From Amoebophrya sp. A120 (taxonomy: Eukaryota > Sar > Dinophyceae > Syndiniales > Amoebophryaceae), in the NCBI GenBank assembly GCA_905178155.1, contig CAJINV010000005.1:2975754-3039753 (forward strand): a DNA stretch of 64,000 nt. Reading direction: 5' to 3'. The notes under the pieces are model-generated. The model did not search any database. It was not told the DNA's origin and worked only from the letters and a program-made list of their open reading frames with translations. Shown piece by piece: positions 9,840 to 19,516 of the stretch (position 1 is the first letter of the stretch; each line of letters starts with the position of its first letter). Made by a program: the position numbers and the translations under genes.

Positions 9840-12358
9840 TCACAGCTCCACCTTCGGCGGAGGTTTTTTCACCCCGCTACTGCTGCTGCCTGGCAGTTGC
9901 TTTTTCGCCTTCTCCGCGAAATACAGCCACGCCCCGATCGGCCACTCGACTTCGGAGCCGTTGATTTCTTCCGTGAAAGTGATGTTGCTGCATTCGTCGC
10001 AACCGTTGGTGTACATGTGAAGCAGCGTGTAGATGTAGTGCAGTTCGAAGCACCGGTGCGGGAGTTTGGACTTGCTCGTGTACTCGTGTCCCTCCTTGAC
10101 CTTGCTCTGCCACTCCAGCAAGCACAGCTTCTCCGCTATCACACAGAAGAAAACTGGCATAATGCAAAAATAGATACGCAAAAAAATCTGCGTTGCATAT
10201 CTGAAACAGCATGCTGTGGGGCCAAGCATGGCAGATTTTTCTGTGTATTTATTTTTGCATTACAAATATGCCCTGCCAGCTTTTTTCTGTGGCATATCCG
10301 CCGCTTGCTTTACCGATTTGAGCTTCGGTGCGGGAAACTCCTTGAGATAATCGAGTTCCGGGTAGTGCTGCTGCAAAAGCCACCGCGCAAAATGCGTCAC
10401 GTACATGTAGCCGCTGGGTTATGGCGAGAAAAAAAGTTTTCACTAGTATCATCATGATGATCCGGCACTTTTAAAATCTTACTTTTTCCATCATATCCGA
10501 AAATAAGGCACTCGTCCGTGGTGTAGCCGATTGTCTGTACACTAATTACTTTACACGCACGATGTAGTCGCACTTTCATGGCGCCGCGCATGACAAGCAT
10601 ATTCGTAAGTAATTAAGTTGCGGACTATGCAGGAGGATACGAGAAAACTATCCCGAAGCATACGACCGCGATAAATTTCAAGTTCTTGTTCTTCAGTTTT
10701 TTCCAGTCTTTCTGCATGTGGTGCGGTGACCCCTTATCGTGTTCCATCGCCGCGCGCACGAGATCTGTTTTTTTGCGAAAATGTACCGTTATTCATTCGC
10801 CCCTCATCTCGCTGTATAATCAAAGCAATTCCGGCGGCAACAACAGCAGAGGACCTGTAAGAGTAGTTGCATACTGATTTCTGAAAAAGCAACACTTCAA
10901 CGCAAAGTTCACGCACCTGCGCAGGGCTTCCCGCCACTCGAACTACTACCCGCGCTGCTGCTTTCGAAGCCGGAGAAGTAGCAGCTTTTCCTTTCTGCTG
11001 CCGTGAAGAGTTTGTTGACTCGTTCGCGAGTGAGTTCCATCCCGGATTCCGGGAAAGAGCGGATAAAGCTGTTTTGCCTCGTGATCCGGTTGCAGTCGTT
11101 CGGAATGGCAATCTGGGTGCTAGAACCGCCCAGGTCCAGGATTCCGTGCCGTTCGCAGGGCTGCCCAACGTTTTGCATCTGCTTCACCAGGTAGTTCACG
11201 CCCATCAGGGCGAAAAACCCCTCCTGTTCGCCCTCGATGGTTTCCGTGTTCAAGATATCAAATGTAAAAATGTCTGGGTCTGGAAGAATTCATGTTTGTC
11301 ATGCTTGTCTGGCATGACTCTTAAATCTGTCATGCACGTTACCCAAGAGCTCCGTTTTTCTGTGATGCAGAAGCGCAGTTTGTCATGCAGACTAGGCAAC
11401 ACCTAGGAGCTCAGAAACTTGTCATGCTGAGCCAGGATTTGTAGCCTCATCATGAGACGCCACCCAGCATCACAAGTTTCCAGACCCAGACACTTTTACA
11501 TTTGATACAACAGCTGGAACTGCAACTTGTCTGTTGAAATAAGATCATCAGTCCACGGATTACAAAGTCAAGGCACCACTTATCTTTTAAATTTTTTCTT
11601 CGCGAAGGTGACATCATGATCATACATCATCTTCGGTCTTTGCATATTTATCGGACAACATTAAGTCCGATCGGAAATGGAGGGCACCAAACGTCGCAAG
11701 TATAAAAAAATTATCAAAATTTAGAACCCGCTACATCCCCCCGGAAGTAGTCGTTCAGCCCGCTGCTTACGCTCTTCCACACCCCTTCTCGCTTGCTGGA
11801 GGGCAACAGCCGCATGCCCGCGGTCCCGAATATCTTCACCCCGATCGCCCTACCGTAGTACTTCGGCCCCTCCTCCTTCATGAACTTCGCGAACAGCCAC
11901 TGCAACGGCTGCAGCGCCCCCTCTGGTTTCTCGGCGAAGGAGCTGAGTCCCGGCTTCTTCTTGCCGACAATTTTGGAGTGGAGTAGAACGCCATCGGTGT
12001 TGCTGTGAAACACGTACCTGGACAGAATAGTACGGATTTTTATGTAGTACAGGTGTTGAAGATTTTCTTTTGCCGCGTTTATTTCCTAAGGACGTCTCTG
12101 GCAATGCGGCACTTGACCGCCATGGCATTCTTGCGAGACGCGGTAGCATTGAAAAGATCATAGAACGATGAAAACTATCTTCCGAGACAGCTGCTTTGAA
12201 ATTTCCACTGCGAAGAGCGATGGTATGTCAAGAAAGTACATTCGCGATCCCGTGCTCCCCGCGTCTATGATGATTTCCACTTTTTCCGCTTGTGCCAGCA
12301 CCGCGCGCGCCGCCGAGAAAGCAGCCACCGCGATCCGCGTCGGGAAAAGCCGCAACAT
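9840..12358 (-). CDS. Secreted NTPDase (GDA1/CD39 apyrase family)
   Basis: A minus-strand gene starting at the ATG at 12358, with an N-terminal signal sequence (AVAAFSAARAVLAQA). It hydrolyses nucleoside tri- and/or diphosphates outside the cell or in the secretory path. All five apyrase conserved regions are visible in order: ACR1 DAGSTGSRMYF (exon ending near 12230), ACR2 FGTAGMRLLP (exon about 12020-11730), ACR3 EGEQEGFFALMGVNYL and ACR4 ILDLGGSSTQIAI (exon 11255-10909), and ACR5 VEWPIGAWLYF (last exon). Smaller exons lie near 11550-11507, 10790-10650, 10555-10480 and 10425-10302. Two introns are introner elements (11256-11506, family A; 10137-10296, family D), and their removal gives QFQLL/NTETIEG and VKQAA/EKLCLLEW in frame. 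Exact ends of the middle exons are uncertain, and some junctions do not fit GT-AG. In a parasite such an enzyme could act on host nucleotides; that is inference. Confidence 0.85.
10137..10296. mobile_element. Introner element, family D
   Basis: A 160-bp element with a perfect duplication TCCGC on both sides. The ends pair as an inverted repeat (CACAGAAGAAAACTGGCAT against the complement of ATGCCCTGCCAGCTTTTTTC). It matches the element at 20353-20518. Confidence 0.9.
11256..11506. mobile_element. Introner element, family A
   Basis: Starts TATCAAATGTAAAAATGTCT and ends with its complement, CATTTGATA. Flanks CAAGA/CAACA differ at one base. It splits ACR2 from ACR3 of the NTPDase, and excision with one flank copy restores the frame. 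Confidence 0.9.
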
Positions 12359-13405
12359 GATGGCGACTACTGGTCAGCACGACTACACCGTTTATTTTTC
12401 CAATTCCCAATCTCTTCCCGGCCCGAATGTGCCCAAGACGTACCGGGCGCTTGCTGGAAATCAAGCTGTCCTCCCGTCGACCGATCGTCTTCTAGGCGGA
12501 CTACTGCCGGCTCATCCGTGCCGCAGCTCGACGACCGGGTGAGTGTCGGGAAAAGATCAAGGCAAGAAGGTCCTTTTTCTTTACTTTCAAGGGCTCTCGA
12601 CCCACATATAATGCCCACGTGGGACGACACGGAAAGAAAAACCGACTACGCGGCGGCCCATTTTCTCTCCTTCGCGGCTTCAGCTTCGAAAAATGAAGAT
12701 CACGCAAAGTTGGGAGTGAAGACAAAATCGCAATAGCAAAATAAAGTTGTACTGGCTACTGTACTTTAAACCACATGCTGACTCGATGAACTAGCGGCGC
12801 ACTGAATGTTGACGGATTCTTATCGAAAAGCTTCACGGACTTTTGATCAACGAAATATCTCCATTGGCAGTGAGCCCGGAAAGGAAAACGAGAAAAGGAT
12901 CCTTCTGCAGATCTAGGATGGCAAGGAAGCAAAAGGGTGCGAACAGTGCTGATTTTTACGAGCGCGCGATCGCGGTGGATCCTTCCCTTGGCCACTAGTA
13001 CGGCGCACGGTTGCACTGCGGGAGAAGAAAGGGCGACACGCGTTGGCTTTTTCTCAGCGGCCTATCTACTCGCACGCGGATGAGCGTCGGCCTGCCTTGC
13101 CGCTGCGAGACGCGCTCACGGGCGCCAATCACGCTGGGCCGCGCGCGATTTTCCTGCACCCGGACGCGACAGCGGTGCCCGATCTTGTTGGTTTTCGATT
13201 CGTCGCATTTTGCGGCCTGTTTCGATCGTCGCGAGCCCGCTCCCTCTTTCGGGTTGGCAATGGCGACAAAGCTCGGGGGCCCGGCGCAAGCATATGGCAG
13301 GGTCCTGCCAGCCCGCGATCGCGACGCATATGCGGAGTCTTCGCATCGTATTCCTTAGGGTAATGCACCGCTTCCCGTCGATGCGAGGAGTGTAGAACGA
13401 CCTGA

Positions 13406-13431
13406 GGGGGGGGGGGGGGGGGGGGGGGGGG
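13406..13431. repeat. Poly-G tract, 26 bases
   Basis: An uninterrupted run of G on the plus strand inside the strand-switch region. It could form a G-quadruplex. The exact length may also be affected by sequencing or assembly. Confidence 0.9.
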
Positions 13432-13559
13432 CTGCCATGCAAGGGGCCAACTACTGGGTGAACCAGTAGTGTGATTGCCGGTGAGGTAGGTAGTTTCTGC
13501 ATTTTCTGGAAGGAAGGCAATGCACCACCCCCACCGCCCCTATTGCTTTGCACGGATCC

Positions 13560-14440
13560 AATCACATGAATGAAATCCATCAAACTGGACACCTCAATGC
13601 ATCTGGTTGCCATATCTGGGGCAGTTTTTACCATCCTCCCAAGATCAATAATTTTCACAAAAAGTTTCACCGTGGTAATATACTGTTTTTTCACGGGTTG
13701 CGTTATGTCTTAAGGGCATGCATTTCATTAATTTCCAGCTTTTGTCCATGCACATGACCAAAATGAAGACACATAAGTAAAATTGAGGATTTGTTAAAAA
13801 TAAGGTAAAAATTAAAAAAATTCGTGAGTGGAAAAAAAATCAATAAATCAAGTAAAAGCTGTCAACTATCAAGACTACCCCAGGTATTATGCGTTTTTTA
13901 TTCATATACCAAGGTAGTTTCTTGTAAATTAATGGCTTTTTCTGATAATATAAAAAATCTGAAAAATTTTTTAAAAGTCAAAAAATGGAAATCAGGCAAG
14001 ACTGAATATTAAAAAACAACGAAAAACGCCCTGAATGAAGTGAATTTGCAAGTTTCCGGCCTTTTGAAGGTATTTTATACCGTGAACATTCTTCCAATTC
14101 GTGATATTTCCAGAAATTCCATTACGGGAAAAATTTTAAAAAAGTGCACAGATAAGATATCTCACGCCAAATATAATATTGATAGTTAGTCGCTTAAGTG
14201 TTTATCATTATATGAGGATGTTGGTTAATTCAGGAAAGCCAACTTAATATATTACAACAATTTCAAACTAACTTGAAAAATTTGAAAATTTTTGAACAAA
14301 TCCACATGAAGCAAGTACCTTTCAAACTCTGGCCGATGAAACTTATAAAAGGTATGACTCTGCGCGTTTCAACGCACATTCCACCTGCGAAATTAGAAAT
14401 GGTCAGCCCTTTTGCATTGTGCGCAATTTGGCAAAATCTA
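13560..14440. other. AT-rich block between GC-rich blocks
   Basis: By eye the composition drops sharply, with many A and T runs, and returns to strongly GC-rich after about 14470. The longest open frame (13824-14012) is Lys/Asn/Ser-rich and looks non-coding. No similarity recognised. Confidence 0.6.
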
Positions 14441-15259
14441 GAAAAATACTTACCCCCCCACCCCCCTGCTTCTTTTCTAGTATTCTCTTCCAGGATGGGA
14501 AATGGCCTCCGTCGACCCAAAAGGGGCGCGCACCCAAAAGAGGGGGGGGCTTTCCTAATCCTATCCTGGACTGGATCGGCATGCCAGGCCCGCATGGTGC
14601 GCACACGCCTACTGCGCGCATTCTCGCCCGTCGTCACTCTTGCAAGGACGGCCCTGGGCCGCCTCCGCCGATGAAGTGAGGGCGCAAAACCAGGCACGCC
14701 GCGCCCTATCATCGCGCTGCACCGAAGCCCGCCGCCGGTTCTTCCCGCGCGAGCCGGCGCTGGTTACGCAGTGGCCCGATGGCACGAAGGGGCCGCGGCG
14801 ATGCCGCCAAGTTCGCCAAGCGACCGCGGGCGGACCTTCGCAAGGGGGGCGGGTAGCCGTGTCGACAGGTTAACCGCGCGGGCGGCGCCCGAAGCTGCGC
14901 GCGGATTCCGCGCCGGATCGCCTTGGACAAGTTCGATCGAGGCGGGCCCAGACACCGGGCCTGTGGGCTTGGCAAAAGGCCTACCAAGTTTGCCGCTGCC
15001 CATTTCCAAATGCGCGGCCGCGTCGCCGTATTTTCACAACGCGGCGCGGGGCGCTCCTGCTTGCGCTGCGGACTATGCCGCAACCAGAGGGCCTCCGGCG
15101 ATTTCGGTGGCGCGCCGATGTACTTCCGCCCCTCTATCGCGAAAAAAAGCGGACGCTCGAGGGCTTTCGACGCGCGGCATTTGCTGAGCGATTTTGGAAA
15201 AGCACTTATTAGGGCGGGGGCGGTCATACTCCGGCGCCCCGAAACGTGGTTTCTCCATA

Positions 15260-17033
15260 ATGGCCTCGCTCCGCCCAGCGGGGGCGACCTCGGAGCAGGA
15301 AAACCGCGCCGCCGACCTCGATCGAAGCCGGACGGCGGTGAGAGAGAAACTGCTGAAGGACTTGCTCAGCTCGGACGAGGACAAAGCCGGCCCTTCCCCG
15401 GCGGCCGCGCATAAGAACGCGGAGGCTTCCGAGCAGCTGGACTCCCGTTCCGCAGCCGGGCCGCACCGCGAGCACGACTGCGACCCCGGCAACCCTTGTC
15501 CCCCAGCTTCGAGCAGTGCGTGCCCCTCGGGAAAAACACCTACGTCGCGGCTCCCGAACGAAGGCGAACTATCTTCGTCCTCACGATCAGAGAAGTCGCA
15601 ACCCGCCGGGGTTCCTCCCCCGGCCGCAATCGCCGACCGGCTCGAAGCCGCGCTCTTTGAGCAGAATCCCGGCAGCGCCTACCTCCCCCGTGTATCAAGG
15701 TGAAACGTGCCCGGCCCCCGGAAGTCGGGCATTTTTCTGAAATACAAAGTTTTTCAATGGATCTTTTCTTGCGGGAGACGACCATCAGTCTGCCCGATGT
15801 AGATTCTAGGCGAGCAGAGTATCTTCTGCATGATAAGCCCGGCTGTTGCCGGATTTTTATATTTTTTGCATAGACAGACTCTTGCTCTGCTGTATCGAAA
15901 ACTTGTGTAGATGCTGCATGCAACATAACAAGTGTCCCCATTGGAAAGCTTTGCGATGTTGTTTCGCGTTCGGGGGTAGAGGCGTTTCTCAATGCCATAG
16001 CGTGCGCGCGAAGTCCTCGCGGGATTGCGCCAGCCGCACCTGCAGCACGTCCGGAAGCAGCTGTTGTCAGGCGCGGTCGATCCAGCCGTGGTGGCCGGTT
16101 GGGACGCGAAGAAATTTTGGAATCCGCAAAAGCGGCGCGCGGGGGCGGGGAAAGTGAACGGCAGCGAAGCAACGAGCGGTAGCGAGTCTTCTCCGGATCT
16201 TGTTCGGGAAGCGAATCGAAGTCGCGAAGAGAATCGAAGTGGAAACCCTAGAGTCGATTCATCCGCAGAGGACCGCAGCGGGGGGACGAGCGGCAGGCAG
16301 CAAGAGGACCACGCCAATCCGAAAGGGAGTGCGGTCGACGGGGAAAGCGACAAGAAAGCGCAGCAGAAGCAAGAAAGCCGGGCGCAGAAGAAGCGGAAGC
16401 ACATTCAGGATAGCTTTCCGCACTTCGACCCCAACTTGGCCTGTGAACAGTGCGAAACTATCGGATATCAACCGCATGCGAAAACTTTACTTCTTTATTA
16501 GGTGGCCTGCAGAGAACTACATGACGCGCTGCTCGTTTCAAAAATCACTTTGCAAGCGAGCATTTTTATGCTATGGGGGCAACATCCATGTATTGATTCG
16601 TTATTCGTCGTATGGTCTTTCAGATTCACGAAGTGGTTTTTTATTTTTTGTGCATACCGACGTCCGCTACGCGATTCTACGAGACACGTGGATGTGGCCG
16701 CGGTGTGGCGGTTATCAAATGCAAAAGTGTCTGGGTCTGGAAGGTTGCAAGGTTTGTCATGCTAGTCTGGCATGACTCTGCACTCTGTATTGCGTGGCCA
16801 CCAAGAGGCCCGCTTGCCTGTCATGCAAGAGCGCAGTTTCTCATGCGAAATACGCAGCACAAGAGCACGAAAAAACTTGTCATGCTTGGCGGTGCATTAC
16901 AGGGCACTTACTTTTCACGGACTTGCATCATAAGTTTCCAGACCCAGACAGATTTGCATTTGATAGCGGCAGAGGCGGAATGATGTCTGCAGACACTGGG
17001 AGGACACTTATCATTCGGGAAATACTAGATTGA
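15260..17033 (+). CDS. TFIIS central-domain-like protein
   Basis: Four exons (15260-15692, 16005-16465, 16662-16712, 16971-17033) total 1008 bp, giving 335 residues. An N-terminal helix AVREKLLKDLLSS, the later segment AIADRLEAALFEQNPG and, across the first intron, AREVLAGLRQPHLQHVRKQL then LSGAVDPAVVAG follow the layout of the TFIIS middle domain, which binds RNA polymerase II during elongation. A charged linker and a Lys/Arg stretch (QKKRKH) follow. The C-terminus has CEQCE and later WPRCGG, which may be a shortened zinc ribbon, but the usual four-cysteine pattern and the RSADE-type hairpin are not visible. All three introns are interpreted as introner elements: 15693-15999 and 16466-16656 are decayed, and 16713-16965 is fresh. 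The family call is moderately sure and the C-terminus is weak. Confidence 0.5.
15693..15999. mobile_element. Introner element, family F (diverged)
   Basis: Starts TATCAAGGTGAAACG and ends CAATGCCATA, with flanks CCGTG/GCGTG. The ends still pair loosely (GTGAAACG, CCCCCG) and resemble family F. Removal restores the TFIIS-like frame as YLPRAREVLAGL. Confidence 0.6.
16466..16656. mobile_element. Possible introner element, strongly decayed
   Basis: Starts TATCAACCGC and ends TTGTGCATA. Flanks TCGGA/CCGAC match at 3 of 5, and inverted-repeat pairing is weak. Excision keeps the frame (CEQCET then VRYAILRD). It could instead be an ordinary non-canonical intron. Confidence 0.35.
16713..16965. mobile_element. 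Introner element, family A
   Basis: Starts TATCAAATGCAAAAGTGTCT and ends with the complementary GCATTTGATA. Flanks GCGGT/GCGGC. It joins WPRCG/GRGGM of the TFIIS-like protein in frame. Confidence 0.88.
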
Positions 17034-19516
17034 TATCCTGTTTGTGAAGATGCAGAGGTATGAGAACGCGGAGAGCCTCGGGCGAGTTGACTGTGCCCAT
17101 ATCGCATGGCTTATGCTCAGGTTTAGTTTGCATTCGTTTTTGCATCACAAACATGATTAAATCTTGTATGTTTTGCCGAATAACGTTAATGCTGTATTGC
17201 GAAGCTTGTCAGCACGAGGGCGTGCATCACAGTTTTGCGTAAATGATAACACTTTATGCTGTTTAAATTATAAACAAAGCATTGGCAACGCATTGAGAAA
17301 AAAACCATAGCGCCACCGAGGAAAAACCATTTGACAAAACATGACACAACGTTTCGACATGAAGGGTGCTCTTGCGATAGCGAGCCGGCGCAAAAACAAA
17401 GCGAAAAAGTTACCTAAGCGAGGCAGTACAGAAGCACTACTTAAGCGAAGCACCACTTAAGCGAAGCACTTCTTAGGCGAAGCACTACGTAAGCGAAGCA
17501 CTAGGCAGTGCCTAAGCGAGGCACTACTTAAGCGAGGCAGTGCTGAAGTGAGGCACTACTCAAGCGAGGCAGTGCTGAAGCGAGGCACTACTTAAGCGGG
17601 GCACTACTTAAGCGAGGCACTACTTCAGCGAGCCAGTGCCTAAGCGAGGCACTACTGAGGCGAGCCAGTGCTGAAGCGAGGCACTACCCAAGCGAGGCAC
17701 TACTTAAGCGAGGCACTACTTAAGCGAGGCAGTGCTGAAGCGAGACAGTGCCTAAGCGAGGCACTACTTAAGCGAGGCACTGCTGAAGCGAGGCACTACT
17801 TGGGCGAGGCAGTTCTGAAGCGAGGCAGTGCTGAAGCGAGGCACTACTTAAGCGAGGCAGTGCCTAAGGGAGGCACTACTAACTTAAGCGAGGCAGTGCC
17901 GAAGCGAGGCACTACTTAGGCGAGGCAGTGCTGAAGCGAGGCACTACTTAAGCGAGGCAGTGCTGAAGCGAGGCACTACTTAAGCGAGGCAGTGCTGAAG
18001 CGAGGCACTACTTAAGCGAGGCACTACTTAAGCGAGGCACTACTTAAGCGAGGCACTACTTAAGCGGGGCACTACTTAAGCGAGGCACTACTTAAGCGAG
18101 GTAGTGCCTAAGCAAGGCACTACTTAAGCGAGGCAGTGCTGAAGCGAGGCACTACCCAAGCGAGGCACTACTTAAGCGAGGCACTACTTAAGCGAGGTAG
18201 TGCCTAAGCGAGGCACTACTTAAGCGAGGCACTACTGAAGCGCGGCAGTGCTGAAGCGAGGCACTACTTAAGCGAGGCAGTGCTGAAGCGCGGCACTAAT
18301 TAAGCGAGGCAGTGCCTAAGCGAGGCACTACTTAAGCGAGGCAGTGCTGAAGCGCGGCACTAATTAAGCGAGGCAGTGCCTAAGCGAGGCACTACTTAAG
18401 CGAGGCAGTGCTGAAGCGAGGCACTACTCAAGCGAGGCACTACTTAAGTGAGGCAGTACTTAAGCGGGGCACTACGTAAGCGAGGCACTACTTCTTAAGC
18501 GAGGCAGTTCCTAAGCGAGGCAGTGTTGAAGAAGGTGGAGCACTGTGGGCGAGGCACTACCTAGGCGAAGCACTATGTAAGCGAGGCACTTTACTACGCA
18601 AAAACGCGGCACTGCCTAAGCGAAGTGCTTCGGTTTTTGCACGAAGTATTAAGTAGTTCAAGTTCCTCCGGCCTCTCGGTCTCTTCGATTTATTAGCCTA
18701 GGACTAAACAAAACTGTGCAAACCACCTCAGCCCGCAGCTTTATAATTTTTGTATGGATCATTACGTCCTCGGTTCATAGCGGCTGCTGATTTCGGTATA
18801 ATACCGGAAGAAAACAACTCTCATGCGGCCGAAGTTTTGCCATGCGATGTAGTTTACTGGTCGGTGTATTTCCCTGCACAATCTGGAACTCGAAGGCTCG
18901 ATGAAAAAAGTTCTGAATGCACGTGAGCCAGATCGGAGATTCGGTTGTTGCACGATCGAATGTCAGTTTCTCGGATGCCATCACTGCTGAGTCCATGACC
19001 TTAAGCGTTCTACTTTTACTAATGCCACCCTCTGCACACAGCCTCGCGCAGGTTTGATGATGATCATAATCTATTTGTTGATCTGCAGACTGAGCTGAAA
19101 AGCCACTTGTGATGGAGGTGCGCCACAACAAAATTTGACCACCACCCAAAGAAGTTACCTTTTACCGCACGCGACGAGAGTTGTTTGTTCACGTATAGAA
19201 GTTGTACGAGGATGTAGTAATTGCAGCTCAACAAATTATTCCGATAACGTATTCCTGATACGATATAACTTCAGAATATGCACTTTGTGTCTAAAAATAC
19301 ACTGACCTGGTAGAAAGAAGTACATCCAGCGCTTGTTGCACCAGCCCGCCACAGCGTTGCCCTCGTCTGAGATGCGGCGCCTTGAGCGGGACGTCGTTGC
19401 GGGCTCCTGTAAATAGATAAGCAGTCATTTCATTATTAATCACATCTAAACTGCCTTTATTTGCCAGAAGATGGAAGGCCGGGAGCCTGTTAGAAAAAAT
19501 CTTTTTACTTCGCACC
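17034..19516. other. Intergenic with large minisatellite
   Basis: Dominated by the 16-bp minisatellite at 17409-18635. The remainder, 18640-19516, precedes the first ABCG gene. A 124-codon open frame on the minus strand (18775-19149) has no recognisable content and was not called. Confidence 0.6.
17409..18635. repeat. 16-bp minisatellite, about 75 units
   Basis: Tandem units of GCACTACTTAAGCGAG alternate with the variant GCAGTGCTGAAGCGAG and rarer forms (GCAGTGCCTAAGCGAG, GCACTAATTAAGCGAG). Units degrade at both edges (AAGCGAAGCACT forms). Because 16 is not a multiple of 3, read-through frames repeat every 48 bp, which explains short repetitive open frames here. Confidence 0.95.

Larger units (their letters stand above)
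12359..15259. other. Divergent strand-switch region, mosaic base composition
   Basis: Separates the minus-strand cluster from the plus-strand cluster. It comprises a moderately GC-rich stretch (about 13000-13400), a poly-G run (13406-13431), an AT-rich block (about 13560-14440) and a GC-rich block (about 14470-15259). No open frame in it carries a recognisable domain. Promoters for both divergent genes should lie here, but I see no defined element. Confidence 0.6.

Noticed and set aside
14709-15227. Minus-strand frame of 172 codons upstream of the TFIIS-like gene
   Set aside because: Lies wholly in a GC-rich block open in several frames, with no domain.
17409-18635. Regular repeat array that could suggest CRISPR
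   Set aside because: Units are contiguous 16-bp tandem copies without unique spacers, and the context is eukaryotic. It is a minisatellite.
18775-19149. 124-codon minus-strand open frame
   Set aside because: No recognisable domain, no exon partners, and it lies opposite to the plus-strand cluster. Kept as non-coding.
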